Positions 9,446 through 18,693 of a stretch of DNA of 64,000 bases are shown piece after piece. Location of the stretch: NCBI GenBank assembly GCA_963798075.1, contig CAWCRU010000033.1, positions 124,001 through 188,000 of the forward strand, read 5' to 3'. Position numbers and translations under genes: made by a program. The notes beneath the pieces are model-generated. The model did not search any database. It saw only the letters and a program-made list of their open reading frames with translations, and had not been told where the DNA came from. Source of the stretch: DATAOG01 sp963798075 (GTDB lineage Bacteria > Pseudomonadota > Alphaproteobacteria > Geminicoccales > Geminicoccaceae). Position 1 is the first letter of the stretch, and every line of letters begins with the position of its first letter.

Positions 9446-9866
9446 TCAGCGGCCGGGCACGATGCGAAACCGCCGCCTGCCCTCGATCCGGTAGGTCTCG
9501 AAATCGTCGTGGTCGATCGTGAACACGAGTGCTCAGCTGCTCCCGACGCGCCAGGTGAACGAGCGTCGCGTCGGCGAAGTCCATCGGTCGGTCGGCGTAT
9601 TTTTTCATGAGCTCCTCCAGCGCCGGCTGATCCGTATCGCCGATCGGCAGCAGGGTGACCGCTCCCGACCGCAGAAAATCCCAGCTGGTCGCGATCGAGC
9701 GGGGGCCCCGCTTCGCGAGATGGAAGAATTCGGTCAGGACCGCGGTCGAGGTCGCCCATGGGATGGGCAGCCGACCGTAGGTCTCCGCGCAACTCGGATG
9801 CCAGCGGTCATCCTCATGCAGGAGCGCGAACAGAGCTCCGGTATCAATCAGGCCGTGAGCGCGCAT
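9446..9866 (-). CDS. PIN domain toxin, frame broken near 9527
   Basis: VapC-like ribonuclease. It has the acidic N-terminal LIDTGALFALL (D8), E46 in VLTEFFHLA, and DFADATLVHLARRE, the acidic residues of a PIN site. The annotated frame loses conservation after QLST. The next frame reads VFTIDHDDFETYRIEG then RRRFRIVPGR and stops at 9446, the standard PIN ending. Removing one base near 9527 gives 139 residues. The ATG at 9866 lies within the 3' end of the upstream antitoxin gene (overlap of 23 bp), the usual antitoxin-toxin order. If the break is real the toxin is dead, because a catalytic aspartate (TIDHDDF) would be lost. Confidence 0.8.
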
Positions 9867-10137
9867 GCGCCTTCAAAAGGCTTTCGCGGATCCGCTCGCT
9901 CGCCTTCTCCGCCCGATCAGGATCGCCGCTCCGCAGCGCTCCGATACAGGGCGCGGCGGCCGCACGCAGGCGCGCCTGCTCGGCCTCGCCCTCGGCCCGC
10001 CACGGCTGCGCCTGCAGCCACTCGCGAGCGATCCGTTCGAGCAGGCGCGACACGCTCACCCGCTCGCGCCGGGCCGCCTCCTCCAGCGCCCACTTGAGAT
10101 CGGGTGCAAGCCGCCAACTGTAGATTTCGCTCTTCAT
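9844..10137 (-). CDS. Ribbon-helix-helix-type antitoxin of the PIN pair
   Basis: A 97-residue protein beginning MKSEIYSWRLAPDLKWALEEAARRERVSVSRLLERI, a short beta strand followed by two helices as in RHH/CopG antitoxins that bind DNA as dimers. The C-terminal Ala/Arg/Glu-rich helices would wrap the toxin. It precedes and overlaps the PIN gene. Its start codon lies inside a 31-bp palindrome (10131-10161), which suggests autorepression by direct binding over the start. The toxin-antitoxin assignment is strong from architecture; the exact family name is less certain. Confidence 0.75.
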   Translation of the reverse strand: MKSEIYSWRLAPDLKWALEEAARRERVSVSRLLERIAREWLQAQPWRAEGEAEQARLRAAAAPCIGALRSGDPDRAEKASERIRESLLKAHARSRPD

Positions 10138-10161
10138 GCATTACACTGTAGTGCATGAAGA
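10131..10161. promoter_or_regulatory. 31-bp palindrome over the antitoxin start, likely operator
   Basis: Outer arms TCTTCATGCA (10131-10140) and TGCATGAAGA (10152-10161) are perfect inverted repeats. Inner TACA and TGTA also pair around the centre at 10146. Only positions 10141/10151 break the symmetry. The antitoxin ATG (10137-10135) is in the left arm, so a bound dimer or pair of dimers would cover the translation start and probably the promoter. Confidence 0.7.
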
Positions 10162-10188
10162 GGCGCACGGCAACGCCCGGCACCTCCG

Positions 10189-10885
10189 TCACCCCGCCCG
10201 GCCCCAGACCATGGCGAAACTGACCGGCTGGCCCTCGAACCGCCGCCACTTGGGCTTTTTGGCGAGCCAGGCAGCGTCGATCACGCCTTCTTCCATCTCG
10301 AGGAGGTCAAAGCCGCTGGCCTGCGCCGCCTTGACGTGATCGCTGAACAGATGGACGTGGCTCTCGATCGCGGCGGGTGTGCCGTCGGCGCGATCGAAGT
10401 GGGTCGGGATGCCGCTCATCAGGAAGAACGGGTGGTAGCCGACGATCACGAACCGGCCGCCCGGGGCGGTAAGCCGTGCGGCTTCGGCATAGAGCGGCCG
10501 GATCTCGGGCAGATGCTCGTCGGCCAGGACCACGGTTGCGAGATCATAGCCCGCAGGCGGCAGGCCGGTCGCGCGCAGATCGCCCTCCAGCAGACGGTCG
10601 TAGAGCCCGCGTCCTCGTGCCCGTGCGAGCATTTCCGGGGTCAGATCGATGCCGTCGAGCGCGCGCACGCCCTGCGCCCGCAGCCAGGCGCCGATCCGCC
10701 CGGTGCCGCAGGCGAGGTCGATCGCCATGCCGGGCGCCGCCCCAGTCGACCGTGGTCAACCGCTCGAGCAGGCGGAGGTCCATCTCGTCCTGGACCACGC
10801 GCTCGTAGGTCGGCGCCCATTGAGCGTAGCCGGCGCGGACCCCGAGGGTCGGATAATGACGACGATCGTAATTCGAGAAGTCCAT
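10189..10885 (-). CDS. SAM-dependent methyltransferase, frame broken near 10733
   Basis: Class I methyltransferase. The N-terminus MDFSNYDRRHYPTLGVRAGYAQWAPTYERVVQDEMD is in one frame up to TVDWGG. The next frame then gives motif I, AIDLACGTGRIGAWL, and the rest of the fold (LTAPGGRFVIVGYHPFF). Removing one base in GGCGGCGCCCGG restores 231 residues. Start at 10885. Substrate unknown; MEGVIDAAWLAKKPKW near the C-terminus is typical of a group of uncharacterised alphaproteobacterial methyltransferases. Confidence 0.78.
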
Positions 10886-10898
10886 GTTGTTTATAGTG

Positions 10899-11705
10899 TT
10901 AAGTGATCTTCTTGACGTCGCCTGAGAATTCCATGGCGCAGAAGCCGCCGCCCTGGAACTGCTCGCCGATCGGATCGGGCGGCAGCTTGAGGTCGGCCTC
11001 GGTGGCGCTCGCCGCATGGTCCTCGGCCTGGTCCTCGGGCCGGTAGCCCAACCGCTAGGCATTGGCATTGTCGTACCAGGCGCGGGCGTTGTCGGAGATG
11101 CCGTAGACGACCTCGAAATGGATTTCCGGATGCTCGAGGCCGATCCGCATCAATTGGACCAGATCGCGCGGGCTGATCCAGATCGACAGGCGCCGGCGGT
11201 CGACCGGCTCTTCCCACAAGTTGCCGATCCGGATGTTGAAGACGCCAAGGCCGTATTTGTCGGCATACATGCGCCCGAGCGCCTCGCCGAACGCCTTGCT
11301 GACGCCATAGCGCGAGTCGGGCCGCACCATCACGTCGTGGTCGATGGTCCGCTGGCGGCGGTAGAAGCCGACGACATGGTTGGTGGTCGCGAACACGATC
11401 CGGCGGGCGCCCTGCCGCCTTGCCGCCTCGAAGACGTTGTAGCCGCCGATGATGTTGTTCTGCAGCACGGGCTCCCAGGCGTCCTCGACCGAGCTGGCAC
11501 CGAGGTGGATGATGCCGTCGACGCCCGCGCACAGCCGCTCGACCGCGGCGAGGTCTGCGAGGTCGGCTTCGACGAACTCCTCGCCCGCCTGGGCCTCGAT
11601 CCCGACCACATCCGACAGGCGCAGCATCGGGTAGACGCCGCGCAGCAGCGGCCGGATCCGCCGCCCGATGCCGCCCGCGGCCCCGGTGATCAAGACGCGG
11701 TTCAT
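10899..11705 (-). CDS. NAD-dependent uronate dehydrogenase-like, in-frame TAG
   Basis: Extended-SDR enzyme resembling uronate dehydrogenase, which oxidises glucuronate or galacturonate to the lactone. Visible features are TGAAGGIG at the N-terminus, IIHLGASSVEDAWEPVLQNNIIGGYNVFEAAR, the S/Y/K site with DSRYGVSKAFGEAL, and NIRIGNLWEEP. A TAG at 11057-11055 ends the first part after DNARAWYDNANA. The same frame resumes with RLGYRPEDQAEDHAA and ends at TAA 10899. Homologues have W at this point (NAWRLGYRP), so TGG to TAG is the simple explanation: a nonsense mutation or a base error. The full frame is 268 codons plus stop, the normal family length. The start is ATG 11705. Confidence 0.75.
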
Positions 11706-11875
11706 CCGCCCCTCCCCTTGCTCGACCCGAGGTCTTCTTAGCCGCCGAGACGTGGCTCGGGTAGCCCCTTCGAGCTGATAAAGCCAGATCGGTAGGCTCT
11801 CGTCTTTGACGGCGGCGGACGCTATCAAGTGGCGGCGCTCTCCCTTCGCACTCGCGCGCTGCAAGGACGACCAGC

Positions 11876-12599
11876 ATGGCCAGCCGCCGCCGTGTTCTCG
11901 TGTTCCAGCACATGGAGCTCGCGCATCCCGGCATTTTTCGCGACTGCCTGCGCGCGGACGGCATCGAGTGGGACGTGGTGGCGCTCGAGGCGGGCGAGGC
12001 GATCCCGGCGCTCGAGGGTTACGGCGCGCTCCTGGTCATGGGCGGCGCCCAGGACGTCTGGCAAGAGGCCGAGCATCCCTGGCTGCGGCCGGAGATGGAG
12101 GCGATCCGAGTGGCGGTTCTGGGGCGCGGCATGCCTTATCTCGGCATCTGCCTCGGCCACCAGCTGCTGGCGGCAGCGCTCGGCGGCGAGGTCCGCCCGG
12201 CCGTGACCCCCGAGGTCGGCGTGTTCGAGGTCGAGCTCAACGCGGCCGGGCGCGCGCACCCGCTGTTCGCCGGCCTCGCGACCACGAGCCGCTTTTTGCA
12301 ATGGCATGCAGCCGAGGTCGTGAGCCCGCCTGCCGGGCGCCACCGTGCTCGCCGCCTCGAAGGCCTGTGCGGTCCAGGCGCTGGCGGTCGGCGAGCGCGC
12401 CTTCGGCCTGCAGTTCCATGCCGAGGTCGACGGCCCGACGCTGGCCGACTGGCTGGCCGATCCGGCAACCACCGAAGCCCTGATCCTGCGCCTGGGTCCA
12501 GACGGCGCCGCCCGCTTCCCGCTCGAGGCCGACAACCACATGGCGAGCCTCAATCGGGCGGCGCGCCAGATCTACGCCAACTTCAGCGCGCTGCTCTGA
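11876..12599 (+). CDS. Class I glutamine amidotransferase, frame broken near 12337
   Basis: GMP synthase-like GATase domain protein. The nucleophile elbow LGICLGHQLL puts the catalytic Cys at residue 92, and FLQWHAAEV lies mid-protein. The catalytic His sits in FGLQFHAEVDGPTL, which is in the next frame. Conservation jumps frames between SPPAG and TVLAASKACAVQALAVG; removing one base in GCCGGGCGCC restores 240 residues. It is divergent from the uronate dehydrogenase-like gene and overlaps tail to tail with the MFS gene ending at 12583. Substrate is unknown; stand-alone proteins of this type include glutamine-hydrolysing salvage or detoxification enzymes. Confidence 0.8.
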
Positions 12600-13791
12600 C
12601 CCCCGGCGCCACCGGCTCCAGGGCCGGCGCGCGCGCCGGTGCCGAGCCCGGCAGCAGCAGGGCCACCAGGGCAACCACGGCGGCCGCGCCGGCCAGGACG
12701 ACGAAGAAGACCGAAAAGCCGCCGGTCCGGTCGTGGAGGATTGCGATCAGCGGCACCACGATCGCGCTGACGCCGAACGAGAGCACATATTGCAGCGCAA
12801 AGATCCGCGACTGCCAGTGGCCGGGCGTGTACTGGCCGACCAGCCAGGCCGTGATCGGGATCTCGCCGAACACGAGCAACATCAGCGCCCCGGCCAGCAG
12901 CAGCATGCCCCAGCCGGAGACCTGGACCGCGAGCAGCAGGAGAAGAACCTGAGGCAGGACGATCAGCGGCAGGATCAGGCGCGCGCCATAGCGATCGAGC
13001 AGACGGCCGACGGCGATCTGGGCAAACGCTGCGAGCGTGAACACCAGGGCGACCAGGACGCCGATCGTGCCGAGGTCGTCGACCAGGCCCATGAGCCGCT
13101 CCTGGAAGATCTTGGGCAGGGCGATCGTCGTGCCGTGGAAGATGATGCCGCCGAACAGGGCGCTCACGGCCACCACCACGAACACCCGGACCAGCACGGT
13201 CTGCGTCGGCGCCGCCTTTTTGACGGCCGGGCGCGCGGCGGGATCGCCGGTCATCAGCGGCGCGATCCTGAGGGCGAACAGGATGCCGGTCGCGACCGCG
13301 ATCAGGCCCGGCAGGATGAAGGCCGCGCGCCAGCCCGCCCATTCGGTGATGAGGCCCGTGATCAGCGCGGCGCCCGCGACGCCGAGGTTGCCGAACACGC
13401 CGTTGACGCCCAGCGACTGGCCGGTCGCCTTGGCGTTCTGGATCACGAGCGCCGTGCCGACCGGGTGGTAGATCGAGGCGAACAGGCCGAGCAGGGCAAG
13501 CCCGAGGGTGAGCGTGACCGGGCCGGATGCGAGCCCGGTCAGGATCGCGGCGAGGCCGATCCCGATGAAGAAGACCGACATCAGATGGCCGCGCCGCCAG
13601 CGGTCGCCGAGCCAGCCAGCGGGCAGCGTGCCGAGGCCGAAGGTAACGAAGGCCGCGGTCCCGAAGGCGAGCGCCTGGCCATAGGACAGGCCCCAGGCGG
13701 GCGCCAGCGCCAGCACCGCGGTCGGAAAGATCAGGAGGAAGAAGTGGTCGTAGGCATGGGCAAGGTTCAGGAACCAGAGCACCCGGCGCAT
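12583..13791 (-). CDS. MFS transporter
   Basis: An intact 402-residue major facilitator. The N-terminus MRRVLWFLNLAHAYDHFFLLIFPTAVLAL resembles the fosmidomycin-resistance-like/YxiO group. The loop 2-3 motif GWLGDRWRRGHLM, the helix 4-5 region SIYHPVGTALVIQ and twelve hydrophobic segments are clear. I chose ATG 13791; the frame is open upstream to 13869 but would then run into the divergent AraC gene. The pair with an AraC regulator suggests an inducible efflux or uptake unit. Substrate unknown. Confidence 0.85.
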   Translation of the reverse strand: MRRVLWFLNLAHAYDHFFLLIFPTAVLALAPAWGLSYGQALAFGTAAFVTFGLGTLPAGWLGDRWRRGHLMSVFFIGIGLAAILTGLASGPVTLTLGLALLGLFASIYHPVGTALVIQNAKATGQSLGVNGVFGNLGVAGAALITGLITEWAGWRAAFILPGLIAVATGILFALRIAPLMTGDPAARPAVKKAAPTQTVLVRVFVVVAVSALFGGIIFHGTTIALPKIFQERLMGLVDDLGTIGVLVALVFTLAAFAQIAVGRLLDRYGARLILPLIVLPQVLLLLLAVQVSGWGMLLLAGALMLLVFGEIPITAWLVGQYTPGHWQSRIFALQYVLSFGVSAIVVPLIAILHDRTGGFSVFFVVLAGAAAVVALVALLLPGSAPARAPALEPVAPGVRAAR

Positions 13792-13859
13792 CGGTTTTTC
13801 CCGCCACAAGGAGGTCCCGGGATTGAATTTAGCAGAGCCCGGGCCTACGCTCTCGCGAC

Positions 13860-14631
13860 ATGCGGTCATTTGGTATCGCCGAACGGTCAGATCCGCTCAT
13901 GCCCGCGGTCCGCGTGCTGGCCACGGACTATCCCAAGGGCAATCTGATCCCGCCGCACCGCCACGACTGGGCGCAGCTGATCTACGCCCGCGCCGGCGTG
14001 ATGACGGTCTCGACCGCGGCGGGCGCCTGGGTGGTGCCGCCGCAGCGGGCGGTCTGGATGCCGGCGCTGCTGGAGCATGCGATCCGCTGCGCGACCCGGC
14101 TCTCGATGCGCACCATCTACATCGATGCCGGCGCCCGCCACGGCCTGCCCGCCGCCTGCGGCGTGGTCAGCGTCACGCCTTTGCTGCGCGAGCTGGTGCT
14201 GGCAAGCGTCGAGGCGCCGGGCGGCGGCCCGCGGCGCGAGCTGCTGGTCGGCCTCCTGCTCGAGGAGATCCGGGCGGCGCCGCTGGCACCCCTGCACCTG
14301 CCCGAACCCCTGGACCCGCGCCTGAAGCGGATCACGGCAGCCCTCGGCGCCGATCCCGGCGACCCGCGCACGCTCGCCGCCTGGGGCAAGGTGGTCGGCG
14401 CCAGCGTGCGCACGCTCAGCCGCCGCTTCCTCGCCGAGACCGGCATGACCTTTCGCCAGTGGCAGCGCCAGGCCCGCCTGCTCGCAGCATTGGTCCGCCT
14501 CGCCCAGCGCGAGCCCGTGACCAGTGGTGGCGCTCGATCTCGGCTACGACAGCCCGAGCGCCTTCATCCACGCCTTCCGCCGGGCGCTGGGCACCACGCC
14601 TGGCCGCTATTTCGGCCGCGACGGCGCCTGA
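13860..14631 (+). CDS. AraC family regulator, frame broken near 14525
   Basis: N-terminal cupin sensor (HRHDWAQLIYARAGVMTVSTAAGAWVVPPQRAVWMPA) and C-terminal AraC HTH. The first HTH helix pair (WGKVVGASVRTLSRRFLAETGMTFRQWQRQARLLAAL) is in the starting frame. The second (VALDLGYDSPSAFIHAFRRALGTTPGRYF) is in the next frame, after REPVTS. Removing one base in AGTGGTGGCG gives 256 residues ending at TGA 14631. Divergent from the MFS gene, it is the natural candidate to control it. Confidence 0.82.
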
Positions 14632-14633
14632 CT

Positions 14634-14996
14634 TCAAGCGGCTGGCGCCCCAAGGGGCTTAAGCCGCGCGATCACCTCGTCGGTGAGCAGGTCGCCGGTC
14701 CAGTAGGCGATGATCGCCTCGCGGTTGAGCTCGATCCATTGGCGCACGAGATCCGGATCGCGACGGCCGATTTCCGCCCCGGCTACGATCTCGACCGTCG
14801 GGCGCACCGAGACCGATGCCGTGCGATCCGGCCGCGCTCAGCGGGCATGGACCAAGGAAACCTTCACGCGCGCGTCGGGCCGGGCGCGGCCTCTCTCCGA
14901 GATCCAGACGATCATCGGCAGCCCGGTCACCGCCGGCGACAGATTTGCCGTCTCGAAGAGGTCGTCCGGTATCGCCGTCGGGCCGCCTGGCAGCAC
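14634..14996 (-). pseudogene. Conserved hypothetical protein with in-frame TGA
   Basis: Starting from GTG 14996 (GAGGTC upstream) the frame reads VLPGGPTAIPDDLFETANLS, then VTGLPMIVWISERGRARPDARVKVSLVHAR, a TGA at 14840-14838, and in the same frame PDRTASVSVRPTVEIVAG followed by WIELNREAIIAYWTGDLLTDEVIARLKPL. Both halves match, from memory, a small uncharacterised alphaproteobacterial family of about 115-125 residues, so the stop is an interruption (possibly TGG or CGA to TGA). It lies 14 bp after the aminotransferase on the same strand and ends 2 bp from the AraC stop. Confidence 0.5.
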
Positions 14997-15009
14997 GCAT
15001 GCGGCGACC

Positions 15010-15855
15010 TCAGACCGGCTGGCTGCGGGCGAACTCGAAATAGAGGTCGCGGGCTTTCTGGTAGACATGGCCGGTCTGGTAGTGGCGCTCCTCGACGCGC
15101 GTGATCGGCAGCACCTTGCCGTAATTGCCGCTGGAAAAGACCTCGTCGGCGTCCATGATGTCCTGGCGGGTGAGCGTGGTCTCCCGGACCTCGGTGCCGG
15201 CGTCGCGCAGGAGCTGGATCACCCGCTGGCGGGTGATGCCGTTGAGGAAGGTGCCGTTGCAGGCGGGGGTCATCGCGACGCCGTCACGCGCGATCCACAA
15301 GTTGGCGGTCGCGAGCTCGGCTATGTTGGCCGAGGCATCGAGCGTGATGCCGTTGTCGAAGCCGCGGGCCGCCGCCTCGACCAGCGCGCGCTGCATGTTC
15401 GGATAGAGGCAGCCCGCCTTGGCGTCGGTCGGGGCCGCATCGCGCGCCGGCCGCCGGTAGCTCGAGAAGCAGCAGCTCATGCCCTTGGGCTCGGGCATCG
15501 GCGAGGCGTAGACCGCGAGCACGAACTCGGTCGAAGCCGCCTCGGGCACGACGAAGCCGCGCATGGCGTAGAACATCGGCCGGACGTAGAGCTGGATCCC
15601 GCGCGGCAGCCGGCGCACCGCCTGGCGGCAGAGATCCTCGATCTCGCCGGCCGAGAGCGTCGGCTCGAGCAGCATCTTGCGGGTCGACTCGATCAGCCGG
15701 GCGCAATGGCGGTCGAGATCCGGCGCCAGGCCATCGAAGGCGCGGGCGCCATCGAAGGCGAGCGTCGCCATCCACATGGCGTGGTCCATCGGCCCCAGAA
15801 GCTTCGGCTGCCGGTCCTCGTACCACTTGCCGTCGTGCCAGAAGATCGCCGCCAT
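15010..15855 (-). CDS. Class IV aminotransferase, branched-chain type
   Basis: A 281-residue fold type IV PLP enzyme, closest to branched-chain amino acid aminotransferase (IlvE). The start IFWHDGKWYEDRQPKLLGPMDHAMWMATLAFDGARAF is typical. The PLP lysine is in DAKAGCLYPNMQRALVEA, and FLNGITRQRVIQLLRDAG plus DADEVFSSGNYGKVLPITRVE are conserved class IV motifs. D-amino acid transaminase activity is possible because the family members are hard to separate by eye. Start ATG at 15855. Confidence 0.85.
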   Translation of the reverse strand: MAAIFWHDGKWYEDRQPKLLGPMDHAMWMATLAFDGARAFDGLAPDLDRHCARLIESTRKMLLEPTLSAGEIEDLCRQAVRRLPRGIQLYVRPMFYAMRGFVVPEAASTEFVLAVYASPMPEPKGMSCCFSSYRRPARDAAPTDAKAGCLYPNMQRALVEAAARGFDNGITLDASANIAELATANLWIARDGVAMTPACNGTFLNGITRQRVIQLLRDAGTEVRETTLTRQDIMDADEVFSSGNYGKVLPITRVEERHYQTGHVYQKARDLYFEFARSQPV

Positions 15856-15940
15856 CCGCCGCCTCCGCCCGCCTGGACACCCTGCTTAGCAGCTCCCACC
15901 CGCGCCCGGAAGCCCGCCCCGCGGCCGCCCGGCACGAAGC

Positions 15941-16786
15941 CTACCGCGGCAGGCCGTCGATCACGTAGAGCGCCTTCAAGAGATCGCTCTCGTTGGCGTT
16001 GGCGCCGAAGGCCTGGGTGAAGATCTGGTGGATCTGGCCGGAGCGAAAGAGCGCGCTCAGCGTCCGGTCGACCAGCAGCCGGAACTCGTGGTCGCCGAGC
16101 GCGAGCGCCAGCGCGTAGGGCTCGAAGGTGAAATAGCGCTCCGACACGTGCAGGCCCTTGGTGTGGCTCTTCGCGGCCAGAAACAAGAGGATCGCCCGGT
16201 CGGCGAAATAGGCCGAGATGTCGCCCGCCTCGAGGCGCTGCAAGCCGTCGTCGTGGTTCTCGACGGTGATCACCTCGGCCGCGATCGCGGACTTGTCGAG
16301 GGTGTTGCGGAGCGCCTCCTCGGTGGTCGTGCCGCCGCGCACCCCGATCTTCTTGCCGGCCAGACCCTTGAAGTCCGGCGGGCTGTCGGCGCGCAGCAGC
16401 ACGCTCGCGCCGTCGATGAAGGTGAACAGCGAGAAGTCGACCTGCTCGCGCCGGGTGAGCGTGACCGTGGTGGCGCCGCAGAGGATGTCGATCCGCCCGT
16501 CCTGGACCGCCTGGAAGCGATCCTCGGTCGTGACCGGCACATAGGCCACCTTGATCTGGGCGAGCCCCAGCGCCTCCTTGACGCTGGTCGCGATGGCGCG
16601 GCAGAGCTCGACCGAATAGCCCGCCGCCTCGCCGAGCGTGTTGCGGTAGGCGAACGGCTCCGCGTCCTCCCGGTAGCCGATCGTGAAGGTGCCGCTCGAG
16701 CGCACCCGCTCGAGCGTCTGCGCTCCGGCACTCGTGCCGAGCACGAGCAGGGCCGCGAGCGCGACGCCGGCCAATCGCAGGTTCAT
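15941..16786 (-). CDS. Amino-acid ABC transporter periplasmic binding protein
   Basis: SBP_bac_3 family, glutamate/aspartate-binding (GltI-like), 281 residues. A signal peptide MNLRLAGVALAALLVLGTSAGAQ is cleaved near AQT. The ligand-binding signatures FTIGYREDAEPFAY, YSVELCRAIA, GRIDILCGATTVTLTRREQVDFSLFTF and GVRGGTTTEEALRNTL are present. ATG 16786 has a strong GGGAGGGAG ribosome binding site. No permease or ATPase genes are adjacent, so it works with a transporter elsewhere or is an orphan receptor. Confidence 0.88.
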   Translation of the reverse strand: MNLRLAGVALAALLVLGTSAGAQTLERVRSSGTFTIGYREDAEPFAYRNTLGEAAGYSVELCRAIATSVKEALGLAQIKVAYVPVTTEDRFQAVQDGRIDILCGATTVTLTRREQVDFSLFTFIDGASVLLRADSPPDFKGLAGKKIGVRGGTTTEEALRNTLDKSAIAAEVITVENHDDGLQRLEAGDISAYFADRAILLFLAAKSHTKGLHVSERYFTFEPYALALALGDHEFRLLVDRTLSALFRSGQIHQIFTQAFGANANESDLLKALYVIDGLPR

Positions 16787-16909
16787 GCTACTCCCTCCCC
16801 CCGTTCCTTGTTGCCCCCCGGCCTCGACGCCGGCCCGACGCGGCCCATGATGGCGCATCGCTGCAGCGACCGCCACCCGCAACCCGGGCCGGCCGCGCCT
16901 CGATGACGC

Positions 16910-17836
16910 TCATTGGCCGGCGGGGGCCGGGTTGGCCGCCCGCGGCGGTCCTTCGCGTGGCGGCAGTGACAGAAGATACTCGGCGATCGCGCTGCGGTCG
17001 TCCGCGGTCAGATGGCTGGTCGCGTCCTCGATCACCTCGGCCATGGCGCCGCCGAGCACGTCGCCATCGGGCAGGATGCCGGTCTGGAGCGCGAAGGTGA
17101 TGTCGGACTTGCTCCAGCCGCCGATGCCGTTGTCCGGGTTCGGGGTGATGTTGGGGACCGCCTTGCCGTCCGGCCCGGCGCGGGTGCCCGCGAGGAAGCG
17201 CTCATGCTCGGGCGCGCCCAGCGCGTTGCGCGGCGTATGGCATTCGCCGCAGTGGCCCGGCCCGTTGACGATGTAGGCGCCGCGGTTCCAGCTGTCCGAC
17301 TGCGACGGGTCCGGCCGGAAGGGGCCGGGGTCGAAAAACAGCAGCTGCCAGCCCTTGAGCAGCGGCCGCAGGCCGAACGGGAACCGCAGCGCGTGGGCCG
17401 GCACGGCATTGGCGACCGGCTGGACGGTACCGAGGTAGGCCTTGAGGTCGAGCAGGTCCTGGCGCGTCATCCTGGTGTAGGAGGTGTAGGGAAAGGCCGG
17501 ATAGAGCGGGTGGCCCGCGGGCGAGCGGCCCTCGGTCATCGCCTGCACGAAGGCGCCGGTCGACCAGCCGCCGATGCCGCTCTTCGGGTCCGGGGTGATG
17601 TTGGGCGGATAGAAGGTGCCGAACGGCGTCGCGAGCGCGCGGCCGCCGGCCAGGAGCTGGCCGCCGTTCTTGGCGTCGGTATGGCAGGCGATGCAGCCGC
17701 CGAGCCGCAGGACGTACTCGCCGCGCTTGGCATCGCCCGCCGCGGCGATCTCGGGCGGGCTCAAGGGCCACGGCAGCAGGAGCCAGATCAGCCCGCCGGC
17801 GACCAGAACCAGGAGGGCAAGGACGATCAATCGCAT
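16910..17836 (-). CDS. Diheme cytochrome c, membrane-anchored
   Basis: A 308-residue cytochrome with an uncleaved N-terminal helix (LIVLALLVLVAGGLIWLLLPW) and two haem sites, CIACH (48-52) and CGECH (196-200). Repeated NITPDPKSGIGGWS and NITPNPDNGIGGWS segments mark two homologous domains, as in the cytochrome subunits of membrane alcohol/aldehyde dehydrogenases. It would pass electrons from a periplasmic dehydrogenase to the respiratory chain. A cytochrome b561 gene lies upstream on the same strand. Confidence 0.88.
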   Translation of the reverse strand: MRLIVLALLVLVAGGLIWLLLPWPLSPPEIAAAGDAKRGEYVLRLGGCIACHTDAKNGGQLLAGGRALATPFGTFYPPNITPDPKSGIGGWSTGAFVQAMTEGRSPAGHPLYPAFPYTSYTRMTRQDLLDLKAYLGTVQPVANAVPAHALRFPFGLRPLLKGWQLLFFDPGPFRPDPSQSDSWNRGAYIVNGPGHCGECHTPRNALGAPEHERFLAGTRAGPDGKAVPNITPNPDNGIGGWSKSDITFALQTGILPDGDVLGGAMAEVIEDATSHLTADDRSAIAEYLLSLPPREGPPRAANPAPAGQ

Positions 17837-17945
17837 CGGTCTGTCACCGGCGCTGGGACGTTGCTCGGGCTAAGGTCGAGAACTTCGAGCAGATCGCCCG
17901 GCCAAGCGCAACCATGGGCGAATGCGAGCCGCCCGGGACCGGACT

Positions 17946-18596
17946 TCACTCTTGCAGGCCGCGGGCGGCTCCGACCGCGCTCGAGGGTGACTTTGCGGCG
18001 CTCGCGCCGGCGGGCATCAGCGGCGACATCTGGTAGAGGATGCGGTGGCCGAGCAGCTCGTGGAGCAGGGCCGCGCCGACGTGGACGATCAGATAGCCCC
18101 ACAGGACGTTGGCAAGCGTGCCGTGAACCTCGAAGACCGCGGCGGCGAGCCCGGTCATCGCCGTGCCCTCGGTCCAGACGAGATAGCCGATCGTCCCGGT
18201 GGTCGCCATGATCAGCGCGAGCACCAGCCCCAGGCCCTGGATCGCGGAGGAGAGCGCCACCGCGCGCTCGGGCTCCGGCAGTGCCAACCGCATCGCGCAC
18301 CGGACATGCAGCCTCACGTCCTCCTGCAAGCCGGCCAGGCGCTGGCGCGAGAACCAGGGAAAGAGCAGCCCGAGGCTCGTCCCCTGCCGCCGCGCCGGCA
18401 GCCAGAGCCAGAACAGCACGACGATCGCCATGGTCGCGAGGCCGACATATTCGTGCAGTGTGAAGGCAGCCGCTTCGGTGCCCGACCCCGAGCGGCCGGG
18501 ACGCGGCACGCGCATCAGCTGGGAGCTCGCGAGTTGCAGGACGATGGCCGCGGCGACCAGCAAATGCAGCACGCGCGTGACCAGGGAATGTTTCAT
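17946..18596 (-). CDS. Cytochrome b561-type membrane protein
   Basis: A 216-residue cytochrome b/b561 domain. His residues in VLHLLVAAAIVLQLASS, LHEYVGLATMAIVVLFWLW and FEVHGTLANVLWGYLIVHVGAALLHELLG lie in membrane helices and are the likely haem ligands. The C-terminal tail is Ser/Ala rich. Such proteins oxidise quinol or pass electrons to periplasmic cytochromes; the diheme cytochrome c at 16910 on the same strand is a plausible partner (110 bp between them). Confidence 0.8.
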   Translation of the reverse strand: MKHSLVTRVLHLLVAAAIVLQLASSQLMRVPRPGRSGSGTEAAAFTLHEYVGLATMAIVVLFWLWLPARRQGTSLGLLFPWFSRQRLAGLQEDVRLHVRCAMRLALPEPERAVALSSAIQGLGLVLALIMATTGTIGYLVWTEGTAMTGLAAAVFEVHGTLANVLWGYLIVHVGAALLHELLGHRILYQMSPLMPAGASAAKSPSSAVGAARGLQE

Positions 18597-18693
18597 CGAG
18601 GCCCCGCCCGTCCGTGGTCCGCCTCGGCCCGATATGTGGTCGTCGCCCGCGCCTGCCCAGACAGGCGGGCTGCTTTCCGATGCCCGGTGCTGG

